This document shows positions 24,708 through 37,273 of a stretch of DNA of 64,000 bases, one piece after another (position 1 is the first letter of the stretch; every line of letters starts with the position of its first letter). Origin of the DNA: Halostagnicola sp. A-GB9-2 (GTDB lineage Archaea > Halobacteriota > Halobacteria > Halobacteriales > Natrialbaceae); the NCBI RefSeq assembly GCF_030068615.1, contig NZ_JASJOC010000004.1, forward strand, positions 1 through 64,000, written 5' to 3'. Position numbers and translations under genes: made by a program. The notes under the pieces were generated by a model. That model had not been told where the DNA came from, searched no databases, and saw only the letters and a list, made by a program, of their open reading frames with translations.

Positions 24708-26762
24708 GTGAGCGACACTCGAGGCCCACTACAGCCGGACCGTCCTGACGCCGCCGAGCCGTTCGAGGTCGACGCACCCTTCGACCCCGCCGGCGACCAA
24801 CCCACGGCAATCGAGGAGTTAGCCGAGGGATACCTCTCGGGAATGGACAGACAGACCTTGCTCGGCGTGACGGGATCCGGAAAGACCAACACCGTCTCGT
24901 GGACGGTCGAGGAGATCCAGAAGCCAACGCTCGTTATCGCCCACAACAAGACCCTGGCGGCCCAGCTCTACGAGGAGTTCCGGAGCCTCTTCCCGAACAA
25001 CGCCGTCGAGTACTTCGTCTCCTACTACGACTACTACCAGCCCGAGGCCTACGTCGAACAGAGCGACACCTACATCGACAAGGACGCCTCAATCAACGAC
25101 GAAATCGACCGCCTCCGCCACTCCGCGACGCGATCCTTGCTGACTCGAGAGGACGTCATCGTCGTCGCCTCGGTGTCGGCGATCTACGGCCTCGGTGACC
25201 CGCGAAACTACATCGACATGTCCCTGCGGCTCGAGGTCGGCGAGGAGGTCGGCCGCGACGAGTTGCTCGCCCAGCTCGTGGACCTGAACTACGAGCGCAA
25301 CGACGTAGACTTCACGCAGGGGACCTTCCGCGTGCGCGGCGACACCGTCGAGATTTACCCGATGTACGGCCGCTACGCCGTCCGCGTCGAGCTCTGGGGC
25401 GACGAAATCGACCGTATGATCAAGGTCGATCCCCTCGAGGGCGAAGCCAAGGGCGAACAGCAGGCCGTGCTCGTCCACCCCGCGGAGCACTACTCCATTC
25501 CGGAGACGAAACTCGAGAACGCGATGGACGAGATCCGGGACGACCTCGATTCCCGAATCAGCTACTTCGAGCGCAAGGGCGACCTCGTCGCCGCCCAACG
25601 GATCGAGGAGCGGACCTCTTTCGACCTCGAGATGATGCAGGAGACGGGCTACTGTTCGGGAATCGAGAACTACTCGCTGTACCTCTCGGATCGCGACTCC
25701 GGAGAGGCACCCTACACGTTGCTCGATTACTTCCCCGATGATTTCCTGACCGTCGTCGACGAATCCCACCAGACGATCCCCCAGATTCGGGGCCAGTACG
25801 CCGGCGATAAGTCCCGAAAGGACTCGCTGGTCGAGAACGGATTCAGGCTCCCGACGGCCTACGACAACCGCCCATTGACCTTCGAGGAGTTCGAGGAAAA
25901 GACCGACCGGACGCTGTACGTCTCGGCGACGCCGAGCGACTACGAACGCGAGGAGAGCGAACAGATCGTCGAACAGATCGTTCGTCCGACCCACCTCGTC
26001 GACCCAGAGGTCGAAGTTTCGCCAGCCAGCGGACAGATCGACAACCTGATGGATCGGATCGACGGCCGTATCGAGCGCGACGAACGCACCCTCGTGACGA
26101 CGCTCACCAAGCGGATGGCCGAGGACTTGACCGAGTACCTCGAGGAAGCCGGGGTGAACGTGGCGTACATGCACGACGAAACGGACACCCTCGAGCGCCA
26201 CGAGATCATCCGGTCGCTCCGATTGGGTGAGATCGACGTGCTGGTCGGAATCAACCTGCTCCGGGAGGGCCTGGACATCCCCGAAGTGAGTCTCGTCGCG
26301 ATTCTCGACGCCGACCAGGAAGGATTCCTCCGCTCGGAGACGACCCTCGTCCAGACGATGGGCCGTGCAGCCCGGAACGTCAACGGCGAGGTCGTCCTCT
26401 ACGCCGACGAGCCCTCGAGCGCAATGGAAGACGCGATCGAGGAAACCCAGCGTCGCCGCCGAATCCAGCAACGACACAACGAAGAACACGACCTCGAGCC
26501 GACGACCATCGAAAAGGAGGTCAGCGAGACGAACCTGCCGGGGAGCAAGACCGACACCTCGAGCGTCTCCGGACGCGACCTCGAGGACGACGACGAAGCC
26601 GCCCGGTACATACAGGAACTCGAAGATCGAATGGAAGAAGCCGCGGAGAACCTCGAGTTCGAACTCGCGGCAGACATTCGAGACCGAATGCGAGAGGTCC
26701 GCGAGGAGTTCGAACTCGAGGGCGGCGACGAGGGAATCGCGCCGCCGGCAGAAGAGTTCTGA
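24708..26762 (+). CDS. uvrB: excinuclease ABC subunit B
   Basis: A 684-residue helicase-like protein that loads at lesions with UvrA and then recruits UvrC. Walker A is [10 protein letters not shown], the beta-hairpin region is [21 protein letters not shown], the DEAH-like box reads VVDESHQT, and helicase motif VI is [11 protein letters not shown]-terminal UVR domain (about 630-670, [22 protein letters not shown]) binds UvrC. I chose GTG 24708 because the family alignment begins at [17 protein letters not shown] about 17 residues later; upstream codons look noncoding. The uvrC gene is 1.8 kb downstream on the opposite strand; uvrA is not here. Confidence 0.97.
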   Translation: MSDTRGPLQPDRPDAAEPFEVDAPFDPAGDQPTAIEELAEGYLSGMDRQTLLGVTGSGKTNTVSWTVEEIQKPTLVIAHNKTLAAQLYEEFRSLFPNNAVEYFVSYYDYYQPEAYVEQSDTYIDKDASINDEIDRLRHSATRSLLTREDVIVVASVSAIYGLGDPRNYIDMSLRLEVGEEVGRDELLAQLVDLNYERNDVDFTQGTFRVRGDTVEIYPMYGRYAVRVELWGDEIDRMIKVDPLEGEAKGEQQAVLVHPAEHYSIPETKLENAMDEIRDDLDSRISYFERKGDLVAAQRIEERTSFDLEMMQETGYCSGIENYSLYLSDRDSGEAPYTLLDYFPDDFLTVVDESHQTIPQIRGQYAGDKSRKDSLVENGFRLPTAYDNRPLTFEEFEEKTDRTLYVSATPSDYEREESEQIVEQIVRPTHLVDPEVEVSPASGQIDNLMDRIDGRIERDERTLVTTLTKRMAEDLTEYLEEAGVNVAYMHDETDTLERHEIIRSLRLGEIDVLVGINLLREGLDIPEVSLVAILDADQEGFLRSETTLVQTMGRAARNVNGEVVLYADEPSSAMEDAIEETQRRRRIQQRHNEEHDLEPTTIEKEVSETNLPGSKTDTSSVSGRDLEDDDEAARYIQELEDRMEEAAENLEFELAADIRDRMREVREEFELEGGDEGIAPPAEEF

Positions 26763-26895
26763 GGAGGCCGCTCGTTCGCATCGATTGCAATACGACGTGA
26801 ATCAACAGCGGGTATTTTTCCCTCGTTGCACAAAATCAGACAGTGTCCGAGGAGATGAAACGAGGCATAAAGGGATGACCGAACGTCCGAGATCA

Positions 26896-27378
26896 TCACA
26901 ACTCGAGCGTGTACACTACTTCCCGCCGTTTCTTGCCGCCGATTTCGACCTCTCCTTCGCCCGTTCGTTCGAACCCCTGTGACTCGTAGAACGCCTGCCC
27001 GCCCTCGTTGCCCGCCAGATCCATCGCTCGCATTCGATTCATGTTGAAATCCTCGAGGTTCGCCCGAAGGCGCTCGTGGAGCCCGGTTCCGATGCCGTCG
27101 TTCTGGTGGTCGGGATGGACGTACAGTCGAAGGATGTCGCCCTCGTCTCCCTCCACGACGCCGTGGGTGAAGCCGACGATTTCGTCGTCGACGACGGCGA
27201 CGAGAAAGGCCGTTCCCGGTCTCGAGAGGGCGCGCTCGAGGGCCTCGTCGCTGTACCACTCTGCGACCGTTTCCTCGATCGTCTCGAACTCGAGTTCGTC
27301 GTAGGTGTCGTGCCACGTCTCCCGGGCGACGGAGCGGATTGCCCGGCGGTCGGCTTCCGTGGCTGGTCTGATCTCCAT
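26896..27378 (-). CDS. GNAT N-acetyltransferase
   Basis: A 160-residue acetyl-CoA-dependent transferase. The N-terminal MEIRPATEADRRAIRSVARETW and the acetyl-CoA loop region RLYVHPDHQNDGIGTGLHERL (about 90-110) are typical, followed by the C-terminal QAFYESQGFERTGEGEVEIGG. It is about 45% similar by eye to the next gene downstream in coordinate, its apparent paralogue. The acceptor is unknown. The start at 27378 excludes an upstream in-frame ATG at 27435 that would add a nonconserved leader. Confidence 0.92.
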   Translation of the reverse strand: MEIRPATEADRRAIRSVARETWHDTYDELEFETIEETVAEWYSDEALERALSRPGTAFLVAVVDDEIVGFTHGVVEGDEGDILRLYVHPDHQNDGIGTGLHERLRANLEDFNMNRMRAMDLAGNEGGQAFYESQGFERTGEGEVEIGGKKRREVVYTLEL

Positions 27379-27496
27379 GGTCGTGCCTCCCACAGCGATC
27401 ACGAAAGAACTTCCACCCGAACTGAGGGGGTTCAATTCGGGATCCGGGACCGCAAGTCAGACTCGAGCCCGAGTGCAAAACCCGCTCGAGCCGTCG

Positions 27497-28069
27497 TCAC
27501 ACCTCGAGCGTGTACACCAGTTCCGGGTAGAACTCGCCGTCGATCTCGACCTCGCCCTCCCCGGTCTGCTCGAAGCCAAGCGACTCGTAGAAACCCCGAC
27601 CCTCGTCGTTGAACGCGAAGTCGATCAGCTGAATGCGCTCGATATCGTAGGCCTCGAGTTGGATTCGGAGTCGCTCGTGAAGCGTCGTCCCGATCCCGCG
27701 GCCCTGATAGTCAGGGTGGACGTATAGCCGAAGCACGTCCGCGGTGTCGCCGTGGACGATGGCCTGAGCGAAGCCGACGATATCGTCCGCCGCCTCCTCT
27801 TCGGCTTCGTGACCAGCATTTTCGAGTTCGGTTCCGTCGTTAGCGTCCTCGACCGTCTGACTGTCGCCTCTCTCGCCCTCCTCCTCGAGTTCGACGACCA
27901 GCACCACTGTTCCGGGTGCCTCGAGCGGAATCGCCTCCTCGCCGTACCACTCGTCGATCGCCCAGTCGATCGTCTCGGGCTCGAGTTCGTCGTAGGTGTC
28001 GTGCCAGGTTTCCCTGGCCACGTCGCTGATCGACTCGAGGTCCTCGGCCGTCGCGAGTCGAACGTGCAT
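27497..28069 (-). CDS. GNAT N-acetyltransferase with acidic insertion
   Basis: A 190-residue paralogue of the neighbouring GNAT. Shared blocks are SDVARETWHDTYDELEPETI, RLYVHPDYQGRGIGTTLHERL and FYESLGFEQTGEGEVEI. Between the second strand and the acetyl-CoA loop it carries an extra acidic, probably disordered stretch of about 35 residues (about 59-93). The pair sits head-to-tail with a 118-bp gap, consistent with a tandem duplication followed by insertion. Substrate is unknown. Confidence 0.92.
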   Translation of the reverse strand: MHVRLATAEDLESISDVARETWHDTYDELEPETIDWAIDEWYGEEAIPLEAPGTVVLVVELEEEGERGDSQTVEDANDGTELENAGHEAEEEAADDIVGFAQAIVHGDTADVLRLYVHPDYQGRGIGTTLHERLRIQLEAYDIERIQLIDFAFNDEGRGFYESLGFEQTGEGEVEIDGEFYPELVYTLEV

Positions 28070-28191
28070 ACCCGAAATTGGGCGGAGAGTGGTAAAGGTG
28101 TTCTCGATGTTCTATGAATTACTCTCTGCTGCAATGGACCCCTTGTTCGAGAGAAGCGGGCTCACTTCAGTTCAGAGAGCAGGGAGTTCGC

Positions 28192-28488
28192 TCAGCTCCG
28201 AATTTCAAAGCCGCGGTCGCGAAGCAACTCCGGGATGCGGTCCTGATGGTCGCCCTGTAGTTCGATCCGACCATCGTCGACCGTTCCGCCGGCTCCGACT
28301 GCTCCCTTGAGATCCGACGCGACCGATTGAACTTCCGAATTCGAGAGGTCGAATCCCTCGATGATCGTCACCGGCTTCCCGTACCGGCGGGTTTCCATCC
28401 GAATCGAGAGCTTCTGTTGGGAGGTCTCGAGGTCTCCCTGACTGTCGAGTTCGTCGAGTAAGTCGTCGAGCGGGTCGTCGTTTGACAC
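28192..28488 (-). CDS. translation initiation factor aIF1 (SUI1)
   Basis: A 98-residue SUI1-domain protein. An acidic N-terminus (VSNDDPLDDLLDELDS) precedes the conserved core: LSIRMETRRYGKPVTIIEGFD, then LKGAVGAGGTVDDGRIELQGDHQDRIPELLRDRGF. The factor binds the 30S P-site region and enforces start-codon fidelity. GTG 28488 is taken as the start because the core begins 27 residues later, the usual distance; residues further upstream do not match the family. Confidence 0.93.
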   Translation of the reverse strand: MSNDDPLDDLLDELDSQGDLETSQQKLSIRMETRRYGKPVTIIEGFDLSNSEVQSVASDLKGAVGAGGTVDDGRIELQGDHQDRIPELLRDRGFEIRS

Positions 28489-28597
28489 GGAGTACCATTG
28501 TACGCCGCGGGGTATAGACCTAACCCTGCATCCCAAGGGCGAGTAGCAGACAGCTGTCGGGCTGTTCAGCGAGACGGCGTAATCGAGACGACATCCT

Positions 28598-30340
28598 CTA
28601 CAGTCGCGACTTGATCGTCTCCGCCGTCTTCTCCCCGACACCGGCGACGCTCCGCAGATCCTCGAGGGTCGCCTCGCGGACGTTCTCCACGCTCCCGAAC
28701 CGCCCGAGGAGCTGTTTTCGCGTCTCGGGGCCGACGCCCGGCACGTCGTCTAGTACCGTCTTCACCTCGTCGCGGATCGTCTGGTGATACTGCACCGCAA
28801 AGCGGTGGGACTCATCGCGCACGCGCTGGAGAAGGTGCAGGTGCGGGGCGTCCGACGGCCAAGAAAACTCCCGATCGGGGGTGATAACCTGCTCCTCGGC
28901 TTTCGCCAGGGCGATCGCTGGCACGTCCCAGCCGACGGTCTCGAGCGCGTCTCGAGCCGCCTCGAGCTGTCCCGCTCCGCCGTCGATCAACAACAGGTCG
29001 GGGTCGGGGCGGTCGTCTCGACCCTCGACGGCTCGGCGGGCGCGCCACTCGAGGAGGGCTCGCATGTTGTCGTAGTCGTCGTTCTGGTCGGTGAGCTTCT
29101 TCCGGCGGTAGTCGGCCTTCTCGGCGTTGCCGTCGACGAACGCGACGTTGCTCCCGACCGCCGACTTCCCCTGGGCGTGGCTCACGTCGAAGCCCTCGAT
29201 TCGGTCGGCGGACTCGAGTCCGAGCGCGTCGGCGAGCATGCCACACTCGTCGCGGCCACCGACGTTTCTGCGGGCGTTTTTCAACGCGAGGTCGACCAGC
29301 TTCGCCTCCCGGCCGGCACCCGGAACGCGGACGTCGACGCCTTCGGCCTCGAGCCAGGCCGCGACCTCCTCGTCGCCGTGGCGTTCGGGCAACAACAACG
29401 CGTCGGGAAGGTCCCGTTCGGCGTAGTACTGGACGAGAAACGCCGCGAGGACAGACGCGATGCGCTCGCTCTCGTGGTCCGGAGCCGGCGCGTCGACGCC
29501 GTGTCGATCGCGTTCGACCAGCTTGCCGTCCTCGGCGCGGAGTTGGGCGACCGTCGCGTCTTCGCCCTCCACGGCGACGCCCAACACGTCGACGGCTCGT
29601 TCGTGGCCCGCCGACTGGACGGCTTCGCCGCCCTCGCCGTGGAACGCCTCGACGGACTCGAGGCGATCTCGGAGGTTGGCCGCGCGTTCGAAGTTCTGCT
29701 CCTGGGCCGCGGCGTCCATCTCCCGGCGCAGTGGGTCCGCAAGGATCCCCGTCTCGCCCTCGAGGAATCGTTCGACCGCGGTCGCGTCCTCACCATAGCT
29801 CTCGAGGTCGATCTCTCGCGTACAGGGCGCGGTACAGAGTCCCATCTCGTAGTCGAGACACGGCCGGTCTCGACCCGAGTACTTGTGATCCGAACAGCCA
29901 CGGACGCCGTAGGTTTCCCGCAAGGCCTTCAGGACCGTTTCAACCCGCCCTTTGTTCGTGTACGGGCCGAAAACGGTCGCGGACTCGTTGGGATCGCGCG
30001 TGATCTCGATTCGGGGTGCCACGTGGTCGGTCAACTGCACCATCGGGTACGACTTGTCGTCTTTCAGCCGGACGTTGTAACGGGGCTGGTGGCGCTTGAT
30101 CAGGTTCGCCTCGAGCAACAGCGCCTGGGTCTCCGTGTCCGTGACGGCGATTTCGATGTCGTCGGCGCGGTCGACCATCCGCCGTATCCGCGCGCTCCGC
30201 GGATCGGCATAAGACTGCACGCGATCCCGGAGGTCGACGGCTTTGCCGACGTAGACGGTAACGTCGTCGGCTCGAAACTGGTAGACGCCGGGCTCTCGCG
30301 GTAACGATGTCGCGCGCTCGCGAACCGTCTCGGCGTTCAT
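28598..30340 (-). CDS. uvrC: excinuclease ABC subunit C
   Basis: A 580-residue dual nuclease. The N-terminal GIY-YIG domain reads [24 protein letters not shown] and makes the 3' incision; Cys-containing [30 protein letters not shown] follows. A UVR motif (about residues 200-235) contacts UvrB. An RNase H-like domain with [10 protein letters not shown] makes the 5' incision, and a C-terminal tandem helix-hairpin-helix ([34 protein letters not shown]) binds DNA. The ATG at 30340 matches the family start. It lies 109 bp upstream, in transcription order, of aIF1. Confidence 0.97.
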   Translation of the reverse strand: MNAETVRERATSLPREPGVYQFRADDVTVYVGKAVDLRDRVQSYADPRSARIRRMVDRADDIEIAVTDTETQALLLEANLIKRHQPRYNVRLKDDKSYPMVQLTDHVAPRIEITRDPNESATVFGPYTNKGRVETVLKALRETYGVRGCSDHKYSGRDRPCLDYEMGLCTAPCTREIDLESYGEDATAVERFLEGETGILADPLRREMDAAAQEQNFERAANLRDRLESVEAFHGEGGEAVQSAGHERAVDVLGVAVEGEDATVAQLRAEDGKLVERDRHGVDAPAPDHESERIASVLAAFLVQYYAERDLPDALLLPERHGDEEVAAWLEAEGVDVRVPGAGREAKLVDLALKNARRNVGGRDECGMLADALGLESADRIEGFDVSHAQGKSAVGSNVAFVDGNAEKADYRRKKLTDQNDDYDNMRALLEWRARRAVEGRDDRPDPDLLLIDGGAGQLEAARDALETVGWDVPAIALAKAEEQVITPDREFSWPSDAPHLHLLQRVRDESHRFAVQYHQTIRDEVKTVLDDVPGVGPETRKQLLGRFGSVENVREATLEDLRSVAGVGEKTAETIKSRL

Positions 30341-30467
30341 CGGCGGGCCTAGGGAGTCGAGGGGTTTCAGCCTACCGTCACAGCGTCTCCCACACCGACT
30401 CGAGGTACCGACTTCCCCAAAACCCCGACGCGATACTTTCTCGGTGGTCGACCCGCAAGAACGAATC

Positions 30468-30737
30468 ATGAGTGACTCGACGGAACGGTGCTGGCTGGTC
30501 GAGCGGACGTTCGATGATCGAAATCTCGTGACCATCGTCTATGCGACGCCCGACGGCTCGCGGTATCACCAACGGGAGCGATCGGCGATGTCCTTACAGC
30601 AGGGTTCAGCGGTGACCGCGGCGACAGATATCGACACGGACGAACTCGAGATGGTGTCCGATGAGGAGACTCGAGAGCGCTACGCCTCGGAAGTCGAACG
30701 AACGGCAGAAAAGTACGATCCGGACGATCCGATCTAA
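30468..30737 (+). CDS. small haloarchaeal protein of unknown function
   Basis: An 89-residue acidic protein from ATG 30468 ([15 protein letters not shown]). The first 50 residues have alternating strand-like character ([29 protein letters not shown]) and the rest is helical. It is divergent from uvrC by 127 bp. No family is recognised with confidence; codon use is typical of the genome, which supports it being real. Confidence 0.7.
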   Translation: MSDSTERCWLVERTFDDRNLVTIVYATPDGSRYHQRERSAMSLQQGSAVTAATDIDTDELEMVSDEETRERYASEVERTAEKYDPDDPI

Positions 30738-30845
30738 GCGTGTCGATCTAACACGGATTTACAGGGTTTTAGAATGCCTATCAGGTTTTCTGGTCGTTAT
30801 CGTCAGTGGAAAAACCTTATCGGCTCCCAGTGAGAGAGGCCACCT

Positions 30846-31760
30846 ATGGCCGCGATAGAAGCCAATGCCCTGACAAAATCCTACGGCCAAACGCTCGCGC
30901 TCGAGAACCTCAGCTTCGAGGTTCGCGAGGGTGAGGTGTTTGGTTTTCTGGGTCCCAACGGTGCTGGAAAGTCCACGACGATCAACATCCTCCTCGACTT
31001 CATCCGGCCGACCGCCGGTGAAGTAAGCGTCCTCGAGATGGACGCGCAGGCACAGAGCCGAGACATCCGCCAACGAACCGGCGTCCTCCCTGAAGGATTC
31101 GAGACCTACGACCGGCTCACCGGCCGTCAGCATCTCGAGTTCGCCCTCGATTCGAAAAATGCCGACGACGATCCGGACGAACTCGTCGAACGCGTCGGCA
31201 TCGCCGACGCGATCGACAAGAAAGCAGGCGGCTACTCGAAGGGGATGTCCCAGCGACTCATGCTCGCGATGGCGCTGATCGGCGAACCCGATCTCCTCAT
31301 CCTCGACGAGCCCTCGACGGGACTCGACCCGAACGGGGCCCGCGAAATGCGAGAGATCGTCCTCGAGGAAGCAGACCGCGGTGCAACGATCTTCTTCTCG
31401 AGTCACATCATGGAGCAGGTCGAAGCAGTCTGTGACCGCGTTGGCATCCTCCGCGAGGGAGAGATGGTCGCGATCGATACGGTCGAAGGGCTCCGTGACT
31501 CCGTCAGCGGCGGAACCACGCTCCGCGTGAGCGTCGACCGCATCGACAACGGCGTGGTCAACGAAATCCGCGCGCTTCCGGAGGTATCCTCCATTAGAAC
31601 CGACGAGAGCCCGCCATCGCTCATCGTCGAGTGTAACGGGTCGAAGACGACGGTGCTGAACGAGATCGAAGAACAGGGACTCGAGGTCAAAGACTTCCAG
31701 ACCAAGGAAGCGTCGCTCGATGAAGTGTTCCGATCGTACACAACGGAGGCTCGAGTATGA
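30846..31760 (+). CDS. ABC transporter ATP-binding protein
   Basis: A 304-residue ATPase of the DrrA/CcmA type. Walker A GPNGAGKST (about 38-46), signature YSKGMSQRLMLAMAL, Walker B LLILDEPSTGLDP and the switch His in FFSSHIMEQVE are all intact. A C-terminal domain of about 80 residues (225-304) with a small alpha-beta fold follows, as in exporters of this class. It overlaps the permease gene by four bases (ATGA), so the two form a transporter. The cargo is unknown. Confidence 0.95.
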   Translation: MAAIEANALTKSYGQTLALENLSFEVREGEVFGFLGPNGAGKSTTINILLDFIRPTAGEVSVLEMDAQAQSRDIRQRTGVLPEGFETYDRLTGRQHLEFALDSKNADDDPDELVERVGIADAIDKKAGGYSKGMSQRLMLAMALIGEPDLLILDEPSTGLDPNGAREMREIVLEEADRGATIFFSSHIMEQVEAVCDRVGILREGEMVAIDTVEGLRDSVSGGTTLRVSVDRIDNGVVNEIRALPEVSSIRTDESPPSLIVECNGSKTTVLNEIEEQGLEVKDFQTKEASLDEVFRSYTTEARV

Positions 31761-32656
31761 GTTCGGTCAATCCGGGAAGCGTTCGAGCGATCGCGAAGAA
31801 GGACTTTCAGGACGCCGTGCGTTCGTGGCTGTTCTGGGGACTCAGCGTCTTTTTCTTCTTCATCATCGTCGGGCTCGGTGCGCTCGTCGGGTACCTCGAA
31901 GACGAGTTCTCCACGGAAGCACTGATTTCGATCTTGAGTCAAAGCACGAGACTCATCATCCCGGTTATCGCGATCGTGCTCGGCTGGAAGGCCATTGCGG
32001 GTGAGCGGGAGTCGGGCAGCATCAAGGTGTTGCTGTCGTTGCCGCATTCCAGACGGGACGTTATCCTCGGAAAGCTTCTCGGACGATCGGCGGTTCTGAC
32101 AGTTTCGCTGGTGATCGGCTTCCTCCTCGCAGGTGCCGTCGTCGGGATAATGATCGGTTCCTTCGCAATCGGTGACTTCCTCGGCCTGCTGGCGATTTCG
32201 ATCATCTACGGGATCGCATATACGAGTATCGCCGTCTCGATTTCGTCACTGACTCGATCGACGACAGTCGCCGCCGCAGCCGGCTTCTTCGTCTTTGCCC
32301 TCTTCTATATCATCTGGAATATCATGATTATCGGACTCGACATGCTGAGAATGCAGGGGTACATCTCGGGTGTCGAATACACCTTCACGGCTAACGGGAA
32401 TCGGTTCCAGACCGAGCGGCTCCCCGATTGGGCCCTGTTCATCAACAACATCGACCCCGGTAATGCGTTCGCAAACGCGCTAACCCTTACCACAGAAGCG
32501 AGCGGATTAGAGGGAGCGGGGATGGTCCAAGATCGAGCCTTCGCGGACGGAATTCCGTTCTTCCTGCAGGATTGGTTCTCGTTCGTCGTCTTGCTACTCT
32601 GGATCGTCCTTCCGGTGGTTGTCGCACTCTTGTGGTTCGACCGGACCGATCTGTAG
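31757..32656 (+). CDS. ABC transporter permease (ABC-2 type)
   Basis: A 299-residue membrane protein with six predicted helices. It begins with an amphipathic segment VRAIAKKDFQDAVRSWLFW, then helix 1, a loop, and SGSIKVLLSLPHSRRDVILGKLLGRS, the coupling region typical of ABC-2 permeases. A large extracytoplasmic loop (about 195-260) separates the last two helices. It starts inside the end of the ATPase gene. It belongs to the ABC-2/NosY-like group; direction is probably export. Confidence 0.92.
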   Translation: MSSVNPGSVRAIAKKDFQDAVRSWLFWGLSVFFFFIIVGLGALVGYLEDEFSTEALISILSQSTRLIIPVIAIVLGWKAIAGERESGSIKVLLSLPHSRRDVILGKLLGRSAVLTVSLVIGFLLAGAVVGIMIGSFAIGDFLGLLAISIIYGIAYTSIAVSISSLTRSTTVAAAAGFFVFALFYIIWNIMIIGLDMLRMQGYISGVEYTFTANGNRFQTERLPDWALFINNIDPGNAFANALTLTTEASGLEGAGMVQDRAFADGIPFFLQDWFSFVVLLLWIVLPVVVALLWFDRTDL

Positions 32657-32739
32657 TCCGCTCGGACGCCACCGTTCACGATTTCGTTTCCGGGTGACCG
32701 ATCTGTTTCGGTTTGTAGTGTCGTGATTGAAAAACTCGT

Positions 32740-33120
32740 CTACTTCTCGGATTCGAGAACCGATTGCAGCGCCGTCGAAAGCTCCTCGAACCGCTCTATC
32801 GAGAGCGGATCCGTCGTCACCCAGATGCCAGCATCGCCGGCGATAACGCGAGTGAGGTAGCCGTTTTCGAACATCCGTATCGTCGCTTCGTACTCCCCGA
32901 GTTGGGAGTTGCGGTAGGCCGACTGCGACCGAAAGCCCAGCGCCTCGTGTTCGGCGAAGCCGACGAGGTCTGCGGTCTGCTCGAGATCGGATCTGAGATA
33001 CAACTGTTCGACGTCGTCTTTGGTGAAGTAGGTGATACTTCGGAGTTCGTCGCCGACCGCCGTTCGACAGACGCTCTCGAGTTCGTCGGCCAACTCCCGA
33101 TCAATGCTACCGTTACTCAT
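32740..33120 (-). CDS. DUF7522-like haloarchaeal protein
   Basis: A 126-residue alpha-beta protein. Its most telling segment is AVGDELRSITYFTKDDVEQLYLRSDLEQ, followed by FENGYLTRVIAGDAGIWVTTDPL. It matches the haloarchaeal DUF7522 pattern from memory; a search was not possible. No catalytic residues are evident. It converges with the ABC permease, with 83 bp between the ends. Confidence 0.78.
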   Translation of the reverse strand: MSNGSIDRELADELESVCRTAVGDELRSITYFTKDDVEQLYLRSDLEQTADLVGFAEHEALGFRSQSAYRNSQLGEYEATIRMFENGYLTRVIAGDAGIWVTTDPLSIERFEELSTALQSVLESEK

Positions 33121-33206
33121 AGACTATGATTGGAGCGGCTGGTTAATAGCGTGACGGTGACGGAAACCGGACAGACTCAGCCAACCATGGCGATTGCGGT
33201 GAAGAG

Positions 33207-33450
33207 CTAGCTCTGCGTAATTTCTTCTATTAGTTCAAACCCGTCTTTGAAGACAATCTGGCCGGCAAAGCCGTGAGCTTCGAAGGCCACGTACTTGGTA
33301 TGCTGTTGACGACCACACGCGATGAAAACACCCGAATCGGCGACCCAAACGGAGTGGTGACGAGTCCAACGGCCACGACGGCGATGAGAAGAACGCGCCT
33401 GAAGGGCGTGAGAAGTGCCGATTCGGAGGAGATAGTACGCGGTTCCGAAT
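33207..33450 (-). pseudogene. possible broken membrane-protein gene
   Basis: On the minus strand one frame reads LLTPFRRVLLIAVVAVGLV then TTPFGSPIRVF with GC-rich third positions, and a second frame continues with HTKYVAFEAHGFAGQIVFKD, GFELIEEITQS and a stop. The two fragments are protein-like but lie in different frames, as after a frameshift. No start codon or family is recognised, and the 590 bp from 33121 to 33709 contains nothing else convincing. Confidence 0.3.
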
Positions 33451-33709
33451 CGGCTCGAATAAAATTTCTGCACTGCTAATACGTGAACCCGAATCCCCAC
33501 TTCGTGCATCGCTCCACGTCCGTGCTCGAGGTCGATTGCCGTCCAACAACGACTCCAGGGGCTCGTTTCCGTTGACGATCGGGGCGTCGTTCGATCCCGC
33601 ATCGCATTTCATCCGGGTCTTCGTCGATAAGAATCAGTGTTCCGGAGACGTTACCGGTGGCGTCGTCGGAGTTTCACGCGGTACCTCACGAACCGTCGAC
33701 CCACCGCCG

Positions 33710-33874
33710 TTAATAGCTGAAGAACCCGTCTACGAACATCAAGACCGCGAGCGTCGCGATCGCTACGAGGAGAATCACCCCTCCGTTCAAATGGCTGAGA
33801 AACACCCTCCAACTCGCGAACCCGACGGCTGCCGAGAGCAAACACAGTGCCAAGAGACGGCGATCCGACGGCAT
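33710..33874 (-). CDS. two-TM small membrane protein
   Basis: A 54-residue protein from ATG 33874 (MPSDRRLLALCLL), with an alternative start ten codons upstream at 33904. Two hydrophobic segments (LLALCLLSAAVGFASWRVFL and GGVILLVAIATLAVLMFV) are joined by a short polar loop. The size and composition match many unnamed haloarchaeal membrane peptides. It stands in a region of gene decay. Confidence 0.6.
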   Translation of the reverse strand: MPSDRRLLALCLLSAAVGFASWRVFLSHLNGGVILLVAIATLAVLMFVDGFFSY

Positions 33875-34006
33875 CTCAATGATGGTCACTCTGTCCGGGA
33901 CCAATTATCTCTTTCCATTTGCAATTAGCATAAACGCTTAGCTCGGCATATACGACACCATATTTAAATTTAAAATCTTGCGTGAGAATATAGGTGCTGT
34001 GGAACC

Positions 34007-34402
34007 GTGGTCGGAGGCACCTCGGAGTACGTCGTTCGGTTGCTTACCGATGCCCGCGGTGAGAGCGGGAGCTACCAGGTGAACGTCGACTACAAAGCCC
34101 GGGGAACGACCACCTCCACGACGGGCAACGCATCTACGGAACTCTTCATCTTGCTTCGAAACATGTCGAACGACACGATCGTAAAGGAACGAATAGAAGA
34201 CCTGGGGTGGTCCAGTGGGGACGAAAAAACGGGTTCCGCGCAGTTTGAGCTAACCGACGGAAGCATCCATCAATTCGGCGTCGAACTACGGGCCTCCGCA
34301 TCGGCAATCGTGGAGTACACCTACAGCGATTACTGGGGCCGTGATTCGAGAGCGCGGCGTCGACGGGTGGATATCGACCGCCTCGCTATTCAGGAACTCT
34401 AA
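34007..34402 (+). CDS. probable N-terminally truncated protein
   Basis: A frame of 131 residues beginning at GTG 34007, preceded by an AT-rich stretch that has a TATA-like TATTTAAATTTAAA. It contains beta-rich segments with Ser/Thr (GSYQVNVDYKARGTTTSTTG, SAQFELTDGSIHQFGVELRAS, AIVEYTYSDYW). There is no signal peptide, although the composition resembles exported haloarchaeal domains, so it may be the surviving C-terminal part of a longer surface protein. Its end lies about 90 bp from the ligA stop. Confidence 0.5.
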   Translation: MVGGTSEYVVRLLTDARGESGSYQVNVDYKARGTTTSTTGNASTELFILLRNMSNDTIVKERIEDLGWSSGDEKTGSAQFELTDGSIHQFGVELRASASAIVEYTYSDYWGRDSRARRRRVDIDRLAIQEL

Positions 34403-34492
34403 CCGGCCGGCAGCCGAGCGTTTCGACGGGTCGTCGACACCGACCGGTTGCATACCACCGACGAAGTGACTCAGAGGGAAATTGCCGTTTCC

Positions 34493-36655
<2,163 letters not shown>

Positions 36656-36827
36656 TCAAGGGTAAACGCCGGTCCGTTAAAGTCGCTGTCTCTCGTGTCG
36701 GCATCGGACGGCCAAAAGAACCGAATAGGTAGACAGTAGCCCGCTGTTTGGCGGTGCGACGTCACTGTCCACTCGAGGAAACAGTGGATCCGCAAGCCGG
36801 ATCCGTGACAGTATCACGACGCGCCGT

Positions 36828-37097
36828 TCAGACAGACGGAGTCTCGAGATTCCACCCGGGATCCTGACCGGTCCGTTCGATAAGGTCGGATCGACACGCC
36901 GGGCAGTAGTCGGGCGTCGCAGTCGCACTTCGGGGAACGTAGACCGCACCGTTGCACTCCACGCACGCATCAGAAACGATGGTCGCGCAGTCGACGCAGA
37001 CGTTGAAATCGTCGACCGTGAGTTCACGCAGGGGTTCGAGTTGTTTGTCCAAGAGATACTCGTCGATGACCGCCTGACAGTTTTGGCACGGTTTCAT
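36828..37097 (-). CDS. zinc-ribbon protein, DUF7571-like
   Basis: An 89-residue protein from ATG 37097 (MKPCQNCQAVID). Four Cys-x2-Cys pairs (CQNC, CVDC, CVEC, CPAC) suggest two bound zinc ions. Upstream codons to 37130 are not conserved-looking. The pattern is that of a haloarchaeal protein family of unknown function, DUF7571 from memory. It could mediate protein or RNA contacts. It is upstream of ligA on the same strand but separated by 175 bp. Confidence 0.8.
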   Translation of the reverse strand: MKPCQNCQAVIDEYLLDKQLEPLRELTVDDFNVCVDCATIVSDACVECNGAVYVPRSATATPDYCPACRSDLIERTGQDPGWNLETPSV

Positions 37098-37273
37098 GTC
37101 GATGCACTCGGTACCATGTGACAGTAACACAAAGTTCTGTCGTCCCCCGTGTAACCCTGCCGCAACTTCGCCGTCGGGGAGATTTCGATGGCAACCGAGG
37201 AGATTAGAGACAGCTCCTACTGTCCGACCGAAAACCTGAACTGGTTTATTCCCGGCCTGAAAACCATCGGTCG

